Shown: positions 1 to 19,298 of the stretch, in pieces
Layout of the letters: every line of letters starts with the position of its first letter
How positions within the stretch are numbered: the first letter of the stretch is position 1
Assembly: GCA_944470555.2 (NCBI GenBank)
Contig: OX104127.1
Span: 157,455,276 to 157,519,275, forward strand
Length of the DNA stretch: 64,000 bases
Origin: Heterobilharzia americana
Lineage: Eukaryota; Platyhelminthes; Trematoda; Strigeidida; Schistosomatidae
Direction: 5' to 3'
Program-made: the position numbers and the translations under genes
The notes under the pieces: generated by a model
What the model saw: the letters and a program-made list of their open reading frames with translations, nothing else
What the model was told of the DNA's origin: nothing
The model's database searches: none

Positions 1-930
1 GCCGCACACGAAATACTTGAACTATTGGGGGATTCGCAAGCCGCGATCGTCACCTTATTGATGTCCTGCAGTAGAGATGAATGGCCTCCAAAATTGGACT
101 GGCAAGCTTGCCTGCCACTGCTGCACGTGGACTACAAAAACTGGCTACCGTGCAGAGCATTTCTACACTCAGGTTGCTGGCTGCACGCTTCGAACCCCAT
201 GCTTTTCTTATCGAAGTTCTTGCAGCATTGCGTCGCGTAGAAGATCAAATAAGAGCTGCCATGCGAAGCAGCGAAAGCAGACCGAAGTCCATTGGACGGG
301 AGGATAGAAGATAACTTCCCATAGCTATACAGAGTGCGTCGATCACGAAAATATTATCTGCGGAGCTGATCTGTAGACATTGTGGTGGATACTTCCACTA
401 CACCAACATCAATATGCCAGGAAGGTTCAAAAACGGATGCTTGCCAATCTGGTAAAGATCAGTACCAAGCACTCGAGGCAAAACGACAACCCGCACCGAA
501 GTCATCCTACTGTACCGAACCGAGAACGCAGTCTCTTGACAGGCTTTTGAGAGGCGTTTGAAGCAAAATACTGAGGCTGAAAACAGCGTGCCCCCTTTCA
601 CACGGAAGTATAATTTTTATAGGGGAGACGTGTGTCATGGGATGACTCGGACCAAGAAACGTCTTTACTTAAAGTGACTTTATTCTTCGAAGTCAAACCG
701 TTAGAAGACGGAAGAGGAGTGGCTATGGAGAAGATCTGGTGGAGTTAAAAACCCGGAGAGCTAAGACTGGCCTCAACTTCCGTCGGGAGACGTGCAGAGC
801 AATCGCTTGCCGAACAGCGGAATAGATGAAAACTAGTCGCACCCTCCGCAGTGTCACAGTTATAGAGGTATTTGCGGAGGAGGAACTGGGACACCCAAGA
901 TGCTGGCACCGACTGTGGGAGAGTTGTGGC
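1..930. other. unassigned sequence at window edge
   Basis: No recognisable gene. A 77-codon plus-strand frame at 81-314 contains a Leu/Ala/Arg-rich stretch around residues 30-65 that could be coiled coil, but it has no match I recognise. Because a CR1 fragment starts just downstream on the same strand, this could be upstream CR1 sequence; that is only inference. Confidence 0.3.
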
Positions 931-1600
931 AAAGGTGTACAGTATCACATACTTTCCTGGAAGGCAGCTGGGAGCCCTTACCCCTGGATTATTCTTCATG
1001 GTATCTAAAACTTACATTATACAGCCCTTATGGGCGTTCAACACGATAGCACCCCCTTTAATAAGGACGCAAGCGCCCTCAAGGTACCAAGAGGAGTAAC
1101 AAGATCACCTATAAAATTAACGGGCGAAACATGCCCGCAACGCCCTAGAAAACTTGACTTGTTCAAACTTGGCTACGGATGGAAATCAGGCGACCTGACA
1201 ACAGCCTGTAAGATTACCTACCAAGTGAACAGCCCCAGCAGAACGGCATCGTCAGTCCAAGGCCGATAGTCTCGCGGGGACCCCACTCGCATATCCGGCC
1301 ATGGGACTGAGAGGAAAGTCAAGTTCAACTTCTCCCACAATGTATACGTTGTGGAGCGCTCTTTCGAAAGACGTACTCACAACCACCCCAGCTGACTTTT
1401 TCAAACGAATTTCTGGCAGGTACGAGAGCCCAAACGCCTTATGCCAGCAGCGGCTGAAATTATACTCACCCATCCCTGTGTCGACTGGTCCTACTATCTA
1501 CGCTGTGCTTCATTCCCTCGCCATATCATTACCAAAAAGTCTTACTTTTCATAAATACGTTATGCTCCCCTTCTCTCATCCTCCACTTGACCTGCTTTCT
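930..1600 (+). mobile_element. CR1-type LINE fragment, reverse transcriptase C-terminus (decayed)
   Basis: Three-frame reading gives the hallmark C-terminal block of CR1-like reverse transcriptases in order: a RQLGALTPxLF stretch near 960, a TYI-x-P...FNTIAPP stretch near 1010-1060, a QRxRKLDLFKLGY stretch near 1140-1175, a SGDL-TACKI stretch near 1187, and LWSALSKDV near 1350 (family form: LWNALPxDV). The frame changes several times and stops are present, so this is a dead fragment. It differs in sequence from the copy that starts at about 1690 and represents another, older subfamily. Confidence 0.7.
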
Positions 1601-1689
1601 GCACCACTTTTCAAATAACACTTACCGCTCCCTAGCAGGTGCTGAAAACACAGAAACTCCCAAAGCTTAATTGATCTTATCAACAGCTT

Positions 1690-3640
1690 CGCTGCTCCTC
1701 AAATAAACCATACTGTTCTTACTCACAAAATATCAAGGCCAGGCATCAAGAGACTAGTGCTTCCACGGACACAGAACTATCTAGACGGCAGATAATTCTG
1801 CACAAAGCCAAGGAAGTTTGCTCAACCTGGAGGACATCATCTGATGGATCGCAAAGAGCGATTCTACATCCACTGCCATTCCTCCTTTTTGTGAACAACC
1901 TCCCAGTGAATCTCAGCACCCCAATTCTACTCTACGCTGATGATGTTAAGTTATAGAGAGCTATGATGTCGGAAACAGAATCAAGTGCACTGCAAAGTGA
2001 CCTTAGACCACTTGCAGAGTTGGTGGATACTAATGGACTTGCATCTAACTTAGGTAAGTGCCAAGCCATGTTTCTCCACACCCCAGACTCTCAGAAGGTA
2101 CCCTATTCTCTCTGTGGAACACAGCTCTCCCACAGCACCAAAGAGAAAGACCTAGGAATAATGCTGACTGACGAACTAGACGCTAGTGAAGAAACAGAAG
2201 ACAACTCGACGGGAGAATGTTTGTTACGAACAATTGGAATGGCAGTGGTTGCATATGGCACTCTTTATACTAACGCAGCCATTTGCAAATGTCTTCGTTT
2301 CCTCTCTGTTCCTGCTTTGGTTTGCTCTTGATCGGCTCTTCATACACGCTTATCAGCAGCAACCCCTGTAATACGCCTGTGTTGTCCCCTGCGTTGCACT
2401 TGGCAGAAACCCCACCCATTGATGGTAATTCCTATGATTCCCGCCACCCTCTCGACATATACTACTCATATCCGTTGTTATCAGCAACGCCCACCACACT
2501 AGTTCTAATTATCCGGGAGGGGCCTACAGAGCCTACGCAGTACTGCACCTCATGCGCAGACAACTGGGTCCCTTGGCCCCGAAACTCTTTTTGAAGCTGT
2601 ATAGGACCTACATACGACCCCACCTAGAAGTACACAACGTCACTGCACCACAATATCTGAAAAGAGACGTGAACCTCTTGGAGAAAGTCCAAAGGCGAGC
2701 CACAAAGGGCGTCGTAGGAATGAGGCAAAACCATATCAGGACAGGCTGAAAGATATAGGGCTCCTCTCTCTAAGCTACCGCAGATTACATGGTGACTTGA
2801 TAACGGCGTACAAAATACTCAGTAACCCAAGTCATCCGAACAGTGGAATCCTACCGAACGACCACCATGGCGATCCTCGTGGTAACCCAAGGAGGATCGC
2901 TCACCAGAGGGTGAAAACTTGTGTGCGATCACACTTCTTGTCTCTGCTGGTTTGCTGCCACTGGAACGCATTGCCTGCCGAGATTGCTACTGCTTCGCCT
3001 GTTTACAGCCTCAAGAAGAGGTTGGACAGTTACGCAGTGATGCACGGTCTGCGCTCATCCAACTGGGATGTGGACTAAGCTGACACAACCTACTAACTCG
3101 GTACGACCAGCCGCTACTGAACACTTTGTAAAACCACTAACACTGAGAACTTGGCTCAACCTTATACTTTCCTGCAGACGTCCCTTCCAGTTACCGTCAC
3201 CTACTAAAAGAATTACTATATTCCCTCTTCGTTCTATCGTGTTATTTATTATTCTTCCTTCTGACTGTACGCTCTCAAACTTTAACGAAAATGCTCTCCC
3301 TATCACCCCGTCCCCATAAACCTACCAATGTTCCTTCTTCAGTGCCGTTTCCTTTGTCCTAATCTTTTTTCTTTTTCTATTTGCCTTTCTCCGCACTTTC
3401 TCTCCCTTGACTTCTCTGCACATGTTTTTCATCCCTTTTTTACAACCAGTCCGACTAATTGTCTGCTGGCACGACACTTGAGGGATCCATCTGCACCACA
3501 GTCCTCGGGAGAAAGAAACAACACCCAACCACCCGTTGGGCTAACCAGAGCTACAGCAGTCGAGTGGGTAGACCTACTACGTCTGGAACCGTTACGCAAA
3601 ATCTAGAAGCGAGAGAGAAGAAATCAATTGGTTTACTTTA
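1690..3640 (+). mobile_element. CR1-A LINE copy 1, 5'-truncated, with internal insertion
   Basis: Begins inside the reverse transcriptase palm (SQRAILHPLPFLLFVNN, a decayed form of the G-QGS-LGP-LF motif) and carries an intact YADD catalytic motif at about 1935-1946, followed almost at once by a stop. The frame continues as a DLGIML block (about 2150), is broken by a foreign segment at 2216-2514, resumes at RRQLGPLAPK (2555), and ends with the typical SLKKRLDSYAV block (about 3010-3045). The 3' UTR runs to about 3640. From about 2580 on it is nearly identical to the copy ending at 57505, sharing even the same frameshift near 2728. Non-LTR elements of this clade move by target-primed reverse transcription; this copy is inactive. 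Confidence 0.85.
2216..2514. repeat. ~300-bp insertion inside CR1-A copy 1
   Basis: In CR1 reverse transcriptases the DLGIML block lies roughly 35 residues before RRQLGPL; here the gap is about 400 bp. The excess is flanked by the pentamer gggag at 2211-2215 and 2515-2519, which could be a target-site duplication. I see no terminal inverted repeat, no A-tail and no coding content, so the nature of the inserted DNA is open. Confidence 0.4.
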
Positions 3641-4065
3641 GAGCGTGAAAATATGTCGTACATTTAATATTGGAACCTATCATTTGTAGAAGACACCTTC
3701 AAATAGACAACTACTACCTCCAAAGTTATAAGGAGGTAAACTGACGAGACTTCCACGACCATCAAAGGAGCCTAAATGAACGAAAAGCTGATCCTGAAAA
3801 CCTAGAAGCGAGAATTCAGACATTACACTTTTCCTCTATTCACACCACTGATATTGGATGTCGGTTCAATCTCTCGGAAACCCAGAAAGGCGGCAAGACA
3901 ATATGGATGGTTTCATGTGTAAACAAAATGCAACGATTCCTACATCTTCAGAAGTTTTCATTACTATCACACTATTCTAGAAAGGTGTATTTTACTTATT
4001 TCGTTTCTCTGACCGACGTGATATTGATAAAATAAGCAAGTGCTCGGAAACAATCAAATTTACCA
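3641..4065. other. unassigned AT-rich spacer
   Basis: Nothing recognisable on either strand; only short frames. Confidence 0.4.
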
Positions 4066-4425
4066 CCTATCTTCTCTCGTTGCTTCAGATATACTGATGA
4101 CTTCTCAAGCCACTGGGTTGCATGGTCTCTCACACCCTACCCAGGGAATCGTGATGCACCAGCAGATAATAACCCGATATGACTGCCTTTCATTCCATGT
4201 CGCCACGTCATATACCAACCACCCGTCCGCTTCTTCCATCCACTCCCAAAGCTAGGAAACAGTGAACGGTATGGGAGAGGTTGAGTTCACGTGCATAGCG
4301 CATATCGGAGTCACTGCAGCCGGGTTCCCAAATGACTTCACTTATTGAATGATCTCCATCATGCCCACATAAAAGCTGTAGTGCCTCAGAACTACATGGT
4401 GTTGCCACCTGATACAAGCAATCCT
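4065..4425 (-). mobile_element. RTE-type LINE fragment, extreme C-terminus (decayed)
   Basis: The minus strand reads GSGWKKRTGG, then a MTWRHGMK stretch and SRFPG-stop-GVRD..TQWLE. This is the conserved tail of trematode RTE-like reverse transcriptases (family pattern: GWKKxRGGQxxTW, then GWGPRDxxxQWLETL). Stops and a frame change show that it is inactive. It resembles but is not identical to the RTE-1 and RTE-2 families elsewhere in the window. Confidence 0.55.
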
Positions 4426-4429
4426 ACCT

Positions 4430-6085
4430 AACGATGAGCAAACTTTTCACTTCAGTGGTGCACAAAAATGCTTACGGAAATGTCGTTCTGGTACGTTTGT
4501 ACATAGTGTTGCATGAACTCACTTTTAGCTACAGGCTCCTTTAGACAGGTTTTAAAAGACTCTCGTAGTTGTTAGCCGGAAGCATGTATCCGTTCATTTC
4601 GCTACCATGAAAGCGAGCCATGCCACAGAGATAGTTGGTAACGCTTCACCGACGGTCAGACGTCTGCCATTCACAACCACATTAGCCTCAAACCCTGAAG
4701 CCACTTCGGTGGTAACTACCGCTGGGCGTCTGAAACAGTACAGAAAAAGGGTTGTCTTATTCACGAAAACTCACGCACAGCATATAATATTACGAAAGTT
4801 GGTTGTCGATCGAACTTTTGCATCCTATTTAGTGTTCACGCGTGCAATAATAGCCATATCCAGCAAAGAGAAATGTTCAGCTAAGAGTAGTAAGATACCG
4901 TATGCTGCACAGTAGCAATGAGAAGTTTGGGGACCAAAGAGCTCCACAAAAGCAGCCGTTCACCTCCAGGGAGGCCTCCAACAATGAAGGTGACTTCGAC
5001 GTCGGTATGGAAAACTGGGATGTTTCCGCTGCTTTCTCAAGGGTGGGTAATCAACAGATCGTCCAGCATAAGAGCTAAATTTGGTGGACCATGGTCGTTG
5101 AGAAAGACATTTTAAGAAGTGTCTTGTCTCCAAAGACCTACAGTCGTGGTCATTCACAAAATCTCGGGACCGTAGGACAACAATACACTCGTGGCATCTT
5201 GCAGTGACTGTAGTTATCTCATAGGAGTGAACAAAATAGCAGTGGCTGTTATCTGTAAGCTTTCTTTCCCCCTACATACGAAAACTACGAACTCATTTAG
5301 ATTGATAGGCGTTAACTTCAGACGCCCGAAGCCTCTAGCTGGCGTTCTGAATAAGTGGTATGCAGTTCCGGATATCATCAACTTGCTGTGAGGGCAGATC
5401 CAGAACACTTCAATGGCAGCAAACAACTGTTCCTTTGCTTGCTTAAGCCCTCATGGGGAACGACAGAGGATTCTGGAGAAAACCATACGATGATAGACTA
5501 AAGAATATGGCTCTATATTAATAAAACAAGTACCAACGAAACAATTTGACTTAATATATTCGGTGGAGCTCAGACAGGCTGACAAACATCTGCTAGATGC
5601 AGTTAATGAGAATGATGTTCCAAAGATCAGAAGGGAGAATTATTAAGATGAACTGAAGTTAACCGAATAGTGTCTACTACAAAGTGACTACCTTCTCGAA
5701 TTCATTTGAATATAGTGCATAGAAAACGGGAGATGGGAAAATAGCTACTATGAAAAGAAGTCAATTTCCTTAAAACTCGACCACATAGACGAGGGAACAG
5801 TCAAATTAAAAGTGAAACTTCCACAGAATACTCAGCCGCAAAGTTGGTACAACAGTAGTATCTATCATGGTTACTGATTCCCGTGGTGAAGTCCACACTT
5901 GTACTACTTCAAGTATTCGAAACTGAATATAACAAGTTTCATAGCACTAGAAGTTGAAAGAATGTCGTCAGAGGGACCTCTTTCAAACAAACTGGCTAAT
6001 CAGATAAACTTAACGGTAACAGATGACTGGTTAACAAATAATTTGAAGTTGCTATTCGAATTAATTTATACTCTTTAGTTGGTTT
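4430..6085. other. unassigned region
   Basis: Short frames exist on both strands around 4607-4915 and 4918-5426, but none shows a domain or splice pattern that I recognise. The stretch from 5450 to 6085 is AT-rich with no open frame of note. It may be old, decayed transposon DNA. Confidence 0.3.
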
Positions 6086-6087
6086 TG

Positions 6088-6545
6088 GTTACCTGTGGTG
6101 GCCTCAAAAATTGCCATGCTACGCGAAGCTGGATTAGGTTAGAATAGAGTCGATGGTGGCTAGTTCAAGATCTGGTACCACTCGACGAAGTCTCTTACTG
6201 TTGGTCTGAGTTATGTGCGGCGATGTAGATTGTCCGCTTGAGGTCCCCGAGACCAGGAGTTAGTGTTTGACGACACTTTGTATGATGACTGAGAATCGGT
6301 CAGAATGGCGCAGATGTATTCATTTCGCGATATCTTCTAAAGCTTGAATATTTGCACTAACCTTGATCTTCAGATTGTTTATTTTCTCACACTACTTTAA
6401 TATCAGTCTTTTTCGATCCACCTGTTCTTTGTGTACTACTATGAAGTGTAGCAACTTGAGCCAATGAAGTTGTGTGCAAGGTTCTACGGTAATTTTATCA
6501 GTTAGTCAGTTGAAGTTGTTACACTTCACAGGAGATTAGCAGGAA
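6088..6545 (+). mobile_element. RTE-1b LINE 3' end (solo, 5'-truncated)
   Basis: The first part parallels the nucleotide sequence encoding the RTE-1 C-terminus (SLTVGLSYV-RCRLS, then GPRDQE-VFDDTL). From about 6300 it follows the RTE-1b 3' UTR, including the blocks gtttattttctcacac and ccacctgttctttgtgtac. The same 3' UTR appears reversed at 11985-12270, 20453-20713 and 59400-59600. Heavily truncated at the 5' side and not functional. Confidence 0.65.
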
Positions 6546-7089
6546 AAGATGCTACTACAGTGAATATGAGATAGGATACATAGATATTAGTGACAGACAT
6601 TTGAAACAATGAATACATTTCTACCATTTTGAAGCGCAAACGGGAATGCGAAATATGAAAGTAAACAAAGAATGAAATAATCTGCACTACCGTGGTCGAC
6701 GGTAAACTGTACTAACACACTGAGACCCAACAATTCGAGGATTGTTCATTATTTACATAGGTCAGACTAACAGTCAGTGTACCAATGGGTATGTTTAATT
6801 TTCTGCAACTTGACTTAATCACCACCACGTCAGATGCTCAGTGTGCGTTACATATTCTGCTGCTATTTCAATACATGCCAATTTACGACGGATTCAACCT
6901 CTTCGTCTAGAATTTCGCCTCATAACTCTTCTTGGTCAATCCTCTGCGCACGAGAAAAGCGATGATATTGCTAACAACAGGATACTAGGAATGTCCCCGA
7001 TCTTCAAAGGCCATCAAAAAACTCTCTCAGAAACCTTGTGCATAGATTAGGTAGTGAACTATACCTACTTTGTGATAGCTAATGGTACT
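6546..7089. other. unassigned spacer
   Basis: No gene or repeat that I can support. A 69-codon frame at 6841-7050 has no recognisable content. Confidence 0.3.
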
Positions 7090-7320
7090 ACCTGACTGCT
7101 CAAACCTCGGTGGGTGGGGCGGGGCTGGAACTCGTGACCCAATCACTGACAGTCATCTCCCTAAACCATAAGTTTCAACACACGCCCCACCTACCTAAGT
7201 TTGAGGGGTCAGGTACTATCATTAGCCCTCGCACAGTAGGAGTAGCTCACTGGCTGCATGTACACAAGGTGGCGGAGAGCGTTTTATTTCTGTACCTATG
7301 ACCTATTGGTTGAAAGTTGA
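7090..7320 (-). repeat. tRNA-derived SINE-like repeats (degenerate)
   Basis: The block around gctcaaacctcggtgggtgg recurs in variant form at 11190-11225, 12735-12830 and 20343-20430. Read on the minus strand, the 7100-7165 block has an A-box-like tggtttagggagatg followed by a B-box-like gggtcacgagttcca, the spacing expected of a pol III promoter inherited from a tRNA. A second partial unit lies near 7285-7320. Family assignment was not possible by eye. Confidence 0.4.
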
Positions 7321-7698
7321 CCGTGAAATAATCGAGAGAATACGTATCGCCTGTGGAATTTTCTCATATCCAATTCTGAACGACCCCAAAACCCTTTTTG
7401 GATCATTTCCAGGATGCAATATCATACAACTGTCAACTTCTGCAACTCTTAGGTACTAATTATCCTAACAAAGTAACCCCCTAATCGCTACTGAGATACA
7501 AAAGCAAGCCAACTGATTATTCATACATATAATATACTGCTTTGAGAAGCAATATCAAAAGAAATTCCTGGTATACATTGAGAGATATTATGAATGACTG
7601 GGTATCCATGATGACTGGAAAGACAATGACATGATGATAGTGCTGGCTAAGTTTAAAAGTGTGTATTCAAAGATTAAGAAAACATATTCACACTAAAG

Positions 7699-7704
7699 TT
7701 TATT
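7699..7704 (-). terminator. polyadenylation signal AATAAA of TUFM
   Basis: The minus strand carries an exact aataaa about 40 nt after the TUFM stop codon. The position fits a short 3' UTR; no transcript evidence is available. Confidence 0.6.
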
Positions 7705-7743
7705 CGGAGATAGAATGAATAAGGAAGTTAGAAACAATTACAA

Positions 7744-15115
<7,372 letters not shown>

Positions 15116-15119
15116 TGAA

Positions 15120-16352
15120 GGGCTATAGACAGCGCAGAACAAGCTGCTGGTAGGAGAGACCTGACAACATTATATCAAATAACCAGGCTACTATTTGGGA
15201 AGAGACTAACGCAGACGAAACCAATGAGAGGTAGAGAAGGAAACCTAGTTACCGAAGAGGATAAACAAAGGGAACGATGGGCTGATCACTTTAAAAAACT
15301 CTTGAATCGACCAACACCACCACCTGTAACTCGTCCAGAAATATCACCAGCAGCCACAGAACTATCAGTGAACACAAACCCTCCGACAAAAGCAAAGTCC
15401 TGAAATTTGAAATTACGTAGGGCGAGATGGGTATACGCTGTTTGACCGATGAAAAGACCCTACATGATTTGAATTTCGCCGATGATGATTTGTGTCTAAT
15501 GTCGTACAAATTCGAAGATCTAAAGGCAAAAACTAACAAGTTAGCAGAAGAGGCGAGGTCGCGACGACAGGACTTCCTTCAGGTGAACGTAGAGAAGACA
15601 GAGGTGATGAAGATACCCAAACAACAACAACAAACACTAATCACCATCAGTGGGAGAAATCTAAAGGAAGTAGTCTCTTTCACCTACCTACCTATGCAAC
15701 ATCGTTTCAACTACAGCCTGCACAGGCACATATAAGGACGTCAAAGCCAGGATCGGAAAAAACAGCAAGACATGCCTTCTTGCATTAATCTGAAATCAGT
15801 GTGGAGATCTGCACTGCACTCAGCATAAATAACAATATCCGGATTTTCGACACTAATGTCAAGTCAGTGCTTCTATATAGTTGAGACGGCGTGTTACAAA
15901 AAGTATTTCCAACAAACTACAGACATTCATCAACAGCTGCCACCTACACTCGCTCGATATTGAAGATCAGATAGTCAGATAGAATAAGCAACAACGAACT
16001 TACTCTGGCTGGCAACGAACCAACCAACGAACTATCACCCATTGGATATGCAGAAGAAAGTGGAGATGGATTAGGGATACACTGAGAAAATCATTCGGGG
16101 GCATCACGTGCTAGGACCTCGAGTGGAATCCAAAGGGGAAACGATGAGTTAGGCGTCCGAGAGTGACATGGAGGAGGTCAAGTAAAGAAGAAATGAAAGC
16201 TTGTGGGCAGTCGTGTAGCGAGGTTGAAGAGATTGCAGAGAATAGAATGAAATGTCGACGTGCTACTGAAGCCCTGTTCCGTTAGGAACCCAAAGGACAA
16301 ATAATAATGACGATAATAATAGTAATAATAATAGACAGCTAGTAGCTTGCTA
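15120..16352 (+). mobile_element. RTE-2 LINE copy 2, RT core deleted
   Basis: The first part (about 15125-15400) encodes the linker between endonuclease and RT: AAGRRDLTTLYQITRLL, then QRERWADHFKKLLNRP and PPTKAKS. At about 15400-15460 it jumps directly to KTLHDLNFADDDLCLMS, so RT motifs 0 to B are gone. The C-terminal part follows with several frameshifts, and the element ends in a TAA/TGA-rich microsatellite at about 16303-16352. Same family as 10318-11172. Confidence 0.8.
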
Positions 16353-16835
16353 TTACGCTCGTCGAATTCAGCCACTAATAAATAAACATTCATTACTGTT
16401 TACGTTGCTAGAAGACACGCAAGCCGAACATGCTTTAGGTAATACACTTATACTTGACTGGAGAATGTAGCCGTCTATGATATATTACCTGATTGCTAAC
16501 CTCACTCATTCAGCATGATTATCTGAAGCTGAAGACAAAGTAGTTTTACAATGAGCATGAACAGGATGAAAAACAATCAATATCATTTGACGCTTGAAAC
16601 AATCGACTAGTAATTAATATGGCAGAGGAATATCATGGCATTCTTAATTTACAGGACTACTATTACTACCAGAGGTAAAATTAGGCACTGTGGCAGGATG
16701 AATTTTCATATCAGATGACAAATTAGGTGCATCACAGAGTGAAACAGTATTATTTACTGGATAACGTTTCGGACATAATTTATTGACTGTGGTAATATCA
16801 AGATAACTTCACAACTTTGAGACATGGTTCTAATT
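16353..16835. other. unassigned spacer
   Basis: AT-rich, no recognisable feature. Confidence 0.3.
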
Positions 16836-17884
16836 CCCTCGCCTTCTTTGTGATATGGGTAGTAAGATTTTCCATATTTCCGGAACAGGTGTTGAGCCAT
16901 TTCTGTTGTATGTATTTGTTGATTTGATTAAGATTCTGCTATCAACCTCTCCCTCCACTTCACTAGATTAGTTTTAAGCATAGTCACTGTCACATCCTAT
17001 TGTGTGTAACTGAATGCATAGCTTTGGCCGAGCTTTTTTTAGATTCCTTATCTTACTAGGATCTCAAAATTCTGACTTAGCTAGGTTTTTGTGCTCGGAT
17101 AGCCTAGTTGAACCTGGTCGACTACTTTGACCTCGTAGTCATTGTCAAACTAAACTATCCTACCCAGTTGGATCGATAGGATTTAAGTGAGTTTGTACGT
17201 TGTGATGGCACTCTAATGCCGGCCTTATTGCGAATCCTAGATAGTATTTCTGAGATAGTTTCCATGTTTAGTTATGCTGTAAATTCCATAGTCATATCTT
17301 GATATGACGAAATATAATCTAGTAAACAATACTGTTCCATTGTGTGATACTTCTAATAAATCAACGAAAATGGAACTACATTCTATCACAGTCATATTAA
17401 AACTGTAGAGGTTTTGAATTCTATCTTCACAGTATTACCACTACTATTACTAATACTACTGACACCTATGTTACCACTACTAGTCATACTTTTCTCACAA
17501 TTACTAGGTCATTAATACACCTGACTTCTTAATTTAGATCTTGTCTTGCTGGTAAACTTCTTGGCCCTATTACTCAAAATTTTGCCAAGTTAACTTTAAC
17601 TGGAAAAGACTGAGATGATTTGAAGTCTAGGTAACGACCTGAATGAGGTTTCCTGTAGAAACTAGTATCTAAACTCGCATCTTGAATTCGTTTTGGTTTG
17701 CAATTCAACATCGCCAATTCCCCGTCACCATTTTCTAACTCAAGGTAAATTGGATTGCGCCGACTACAGAATTTATATGAAGAAACTATCTGTGCTCCGA
17801 TTTCAACACTGTAAACGCGTAGTTTACATATCGAAACTGTATTTTGGAGTCGGATTAAATGCTCTTTCAAACAACCGTTCCCGA

Positions 17885-17887
<3 letters not shown>

Positions 17888-17944
<57 letters not shown>
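17888..17944. repeat. (TA)n microsatellite, ~57 bp
   Basis: An uninterrupted TA run lying exactly where the Penelope RT codes for the D-I-Y residues after its SPIS-type motif; on the minus strand the repeat reads as Ile-Tyr codons and the frame stays open. Confidence 0.95.
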
Positions 17945-17946
<2 letters not shown>

Positions 17947-18153
17947 TCAGTGATAGAGGATATTCTTGATTCCATAAGAAGGGTTTGTTTGTACATATTA
18001 TTCTAAGACTTGAAGACTGTAGAAGTTGGATGTAGTTGTACTCCTAATGTAATCTCTTATATTGGTACCTTAGTCCGCAGCGTGGAATCATGGTCATTAT
18101 TCAGCTCATTTCTGACTGCTTCTAGAACTATGTCAATTGGTATATTAGTATAC

Positions 18154-19298
18154 CCCATTCTTATTTAATTTTATCATAGATATTCTTATGGAGGTTTCCC
18201 TCTCGTCACCTGATTACAAAGACGTTGACCCAATCACAGGTGAATTTTCTTTAGATCTAGAATATGCAGATGACATAGTCCTGTTAGGTGAAGACGCTGA
18301 CAAGATGCAGAGTCTTCTGAACACTTTGAGTGGGAATTTGAAAATGTTTGGGATGCGATTTTCACCACCCAAATGCAAATTTTTGCTCCAGGACTGGTCT
18401 TCAGCGGTACCGCGGCTAACAGTAGAGAGTGAATTGGTTAAGTGTGTTGACCACTTCACTTACCTGGCAAGTAGGATCAACCCTGGTGGGTCACTTGCCG
18501 ATGAGATTTCTGCACGGATACAAAAGGCTCGATTGGCTTTTGCCAATTTGCGCCACCTATGGCGCCGCCGTGATATTCGTCTGTCTATTAAGGGCCACGT
18601 GTACTGCACAGCAGTCCGCTCTGTTCTACTGTATGGCTGTGAAACATGGCCATTGAAAGTGGAAGATATAAAAAGGCTTCAGGTGTTTGATCACCGTTGC
18701 CTTCGGAGTATAGGCCGCCGTATTCCGTGGTGTCACCACGTGAGTAATGCAGAAGTTAGGTGTAGAGTTTTGGGGAGAAGAGGTAAGTCAGTCGACGAGG
18801 TTGTGAACCTTCATCGACTGAGATGGTTGGGACACGTACTACGTATGCCTAGTCACCGATTGCCTCGTCACACAATGTTGGCTGAGGTGGGTCCAGGCTG
18901 GAAAAAGGCCCGAGGTGGCCAGACTAAAACATGGCACCAACGTATGAAGTCTCTGACTGTTGGTTTAAGCCATGTAGGACGATGCAGACTAGGTGGTTGG
19001 GGTCCACAGGACAAGAGGAACCAGTGGTTGGAGACCCTAGGTGATATGGCTCAGAACCGAAGTCAGTGGCGCAGATGTACACACACATTATCCTCATCTT
19101 AACAACGCTATACCGAATCTCACCATTTTGTCACTCCTCTTTCCTTTCTTCTCGTACTTTATATTTGTTTTGACTGCATTCACTTATCTTCATCCTTCAC
19201 CTTACTACTTTTTTACTTGATGAACTGACGTGAGGTGTGGCAACTCGGACCGTTACGCAGTAATGCCTGGTCCTATGTTGATAATAATAATAATGATG
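18154..19298 (+). mobile_element. RTE-1a LINE, 5'-truncated insertion in Penelope element
   Basis: Begins at cccattcttatttaatttt, which corresponds to the RT motif B region of the fuller copy at 22776-26900, and ends in an ATA/GAT microsatellite. It is bracketed by the identical 12-mer atattagtatac at 18142-18153 and 19299-19310, a target-site duplication. The first two or three bases of the downstream copy could also belong to the tail. The 304-codon frame at 18188-19102 is the RT C-terminal half (YADDIVLL near 18262-18285) and is intact in this copy apart from one extra Arg codon near 18716. The short 3' UTR matches 22797-22971 reversed. Confidence 0.92.
18188..19102 (+). pseudogene. RTE-1a reverse transcriptase C-terminal fragment
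   Basis: A 304-residue open frame holding RT motif C (EYADDIVLLGED), motifs D/E (SGNLKMFGMRFSPPKC), the thumb-like RPL..RIQKARLAFANL region and the conserved RTE tail (GWKKARGGQTKTW, GGWGPQDKRNQWLETL). It lacks the endonuclease and RT motifs 0 to B, so it cannot act alone. Not a host gene: the sequence recurs in several places in this window. Confidence 0.9.

Noticed and set aside
17574..17996. Protein with a long Ile-Tyr repeat
   Set aside because: The repeat is a TA microsatellite inside a decayed Penelope-like RT; not a functional low-complexity protein.
18188..19102. 304-codon open frame as a host protein gene
   Set aside because: It is the RT C-terminal half of RTE-1a, lies between target-site duplications and recurs at 22971-23855.
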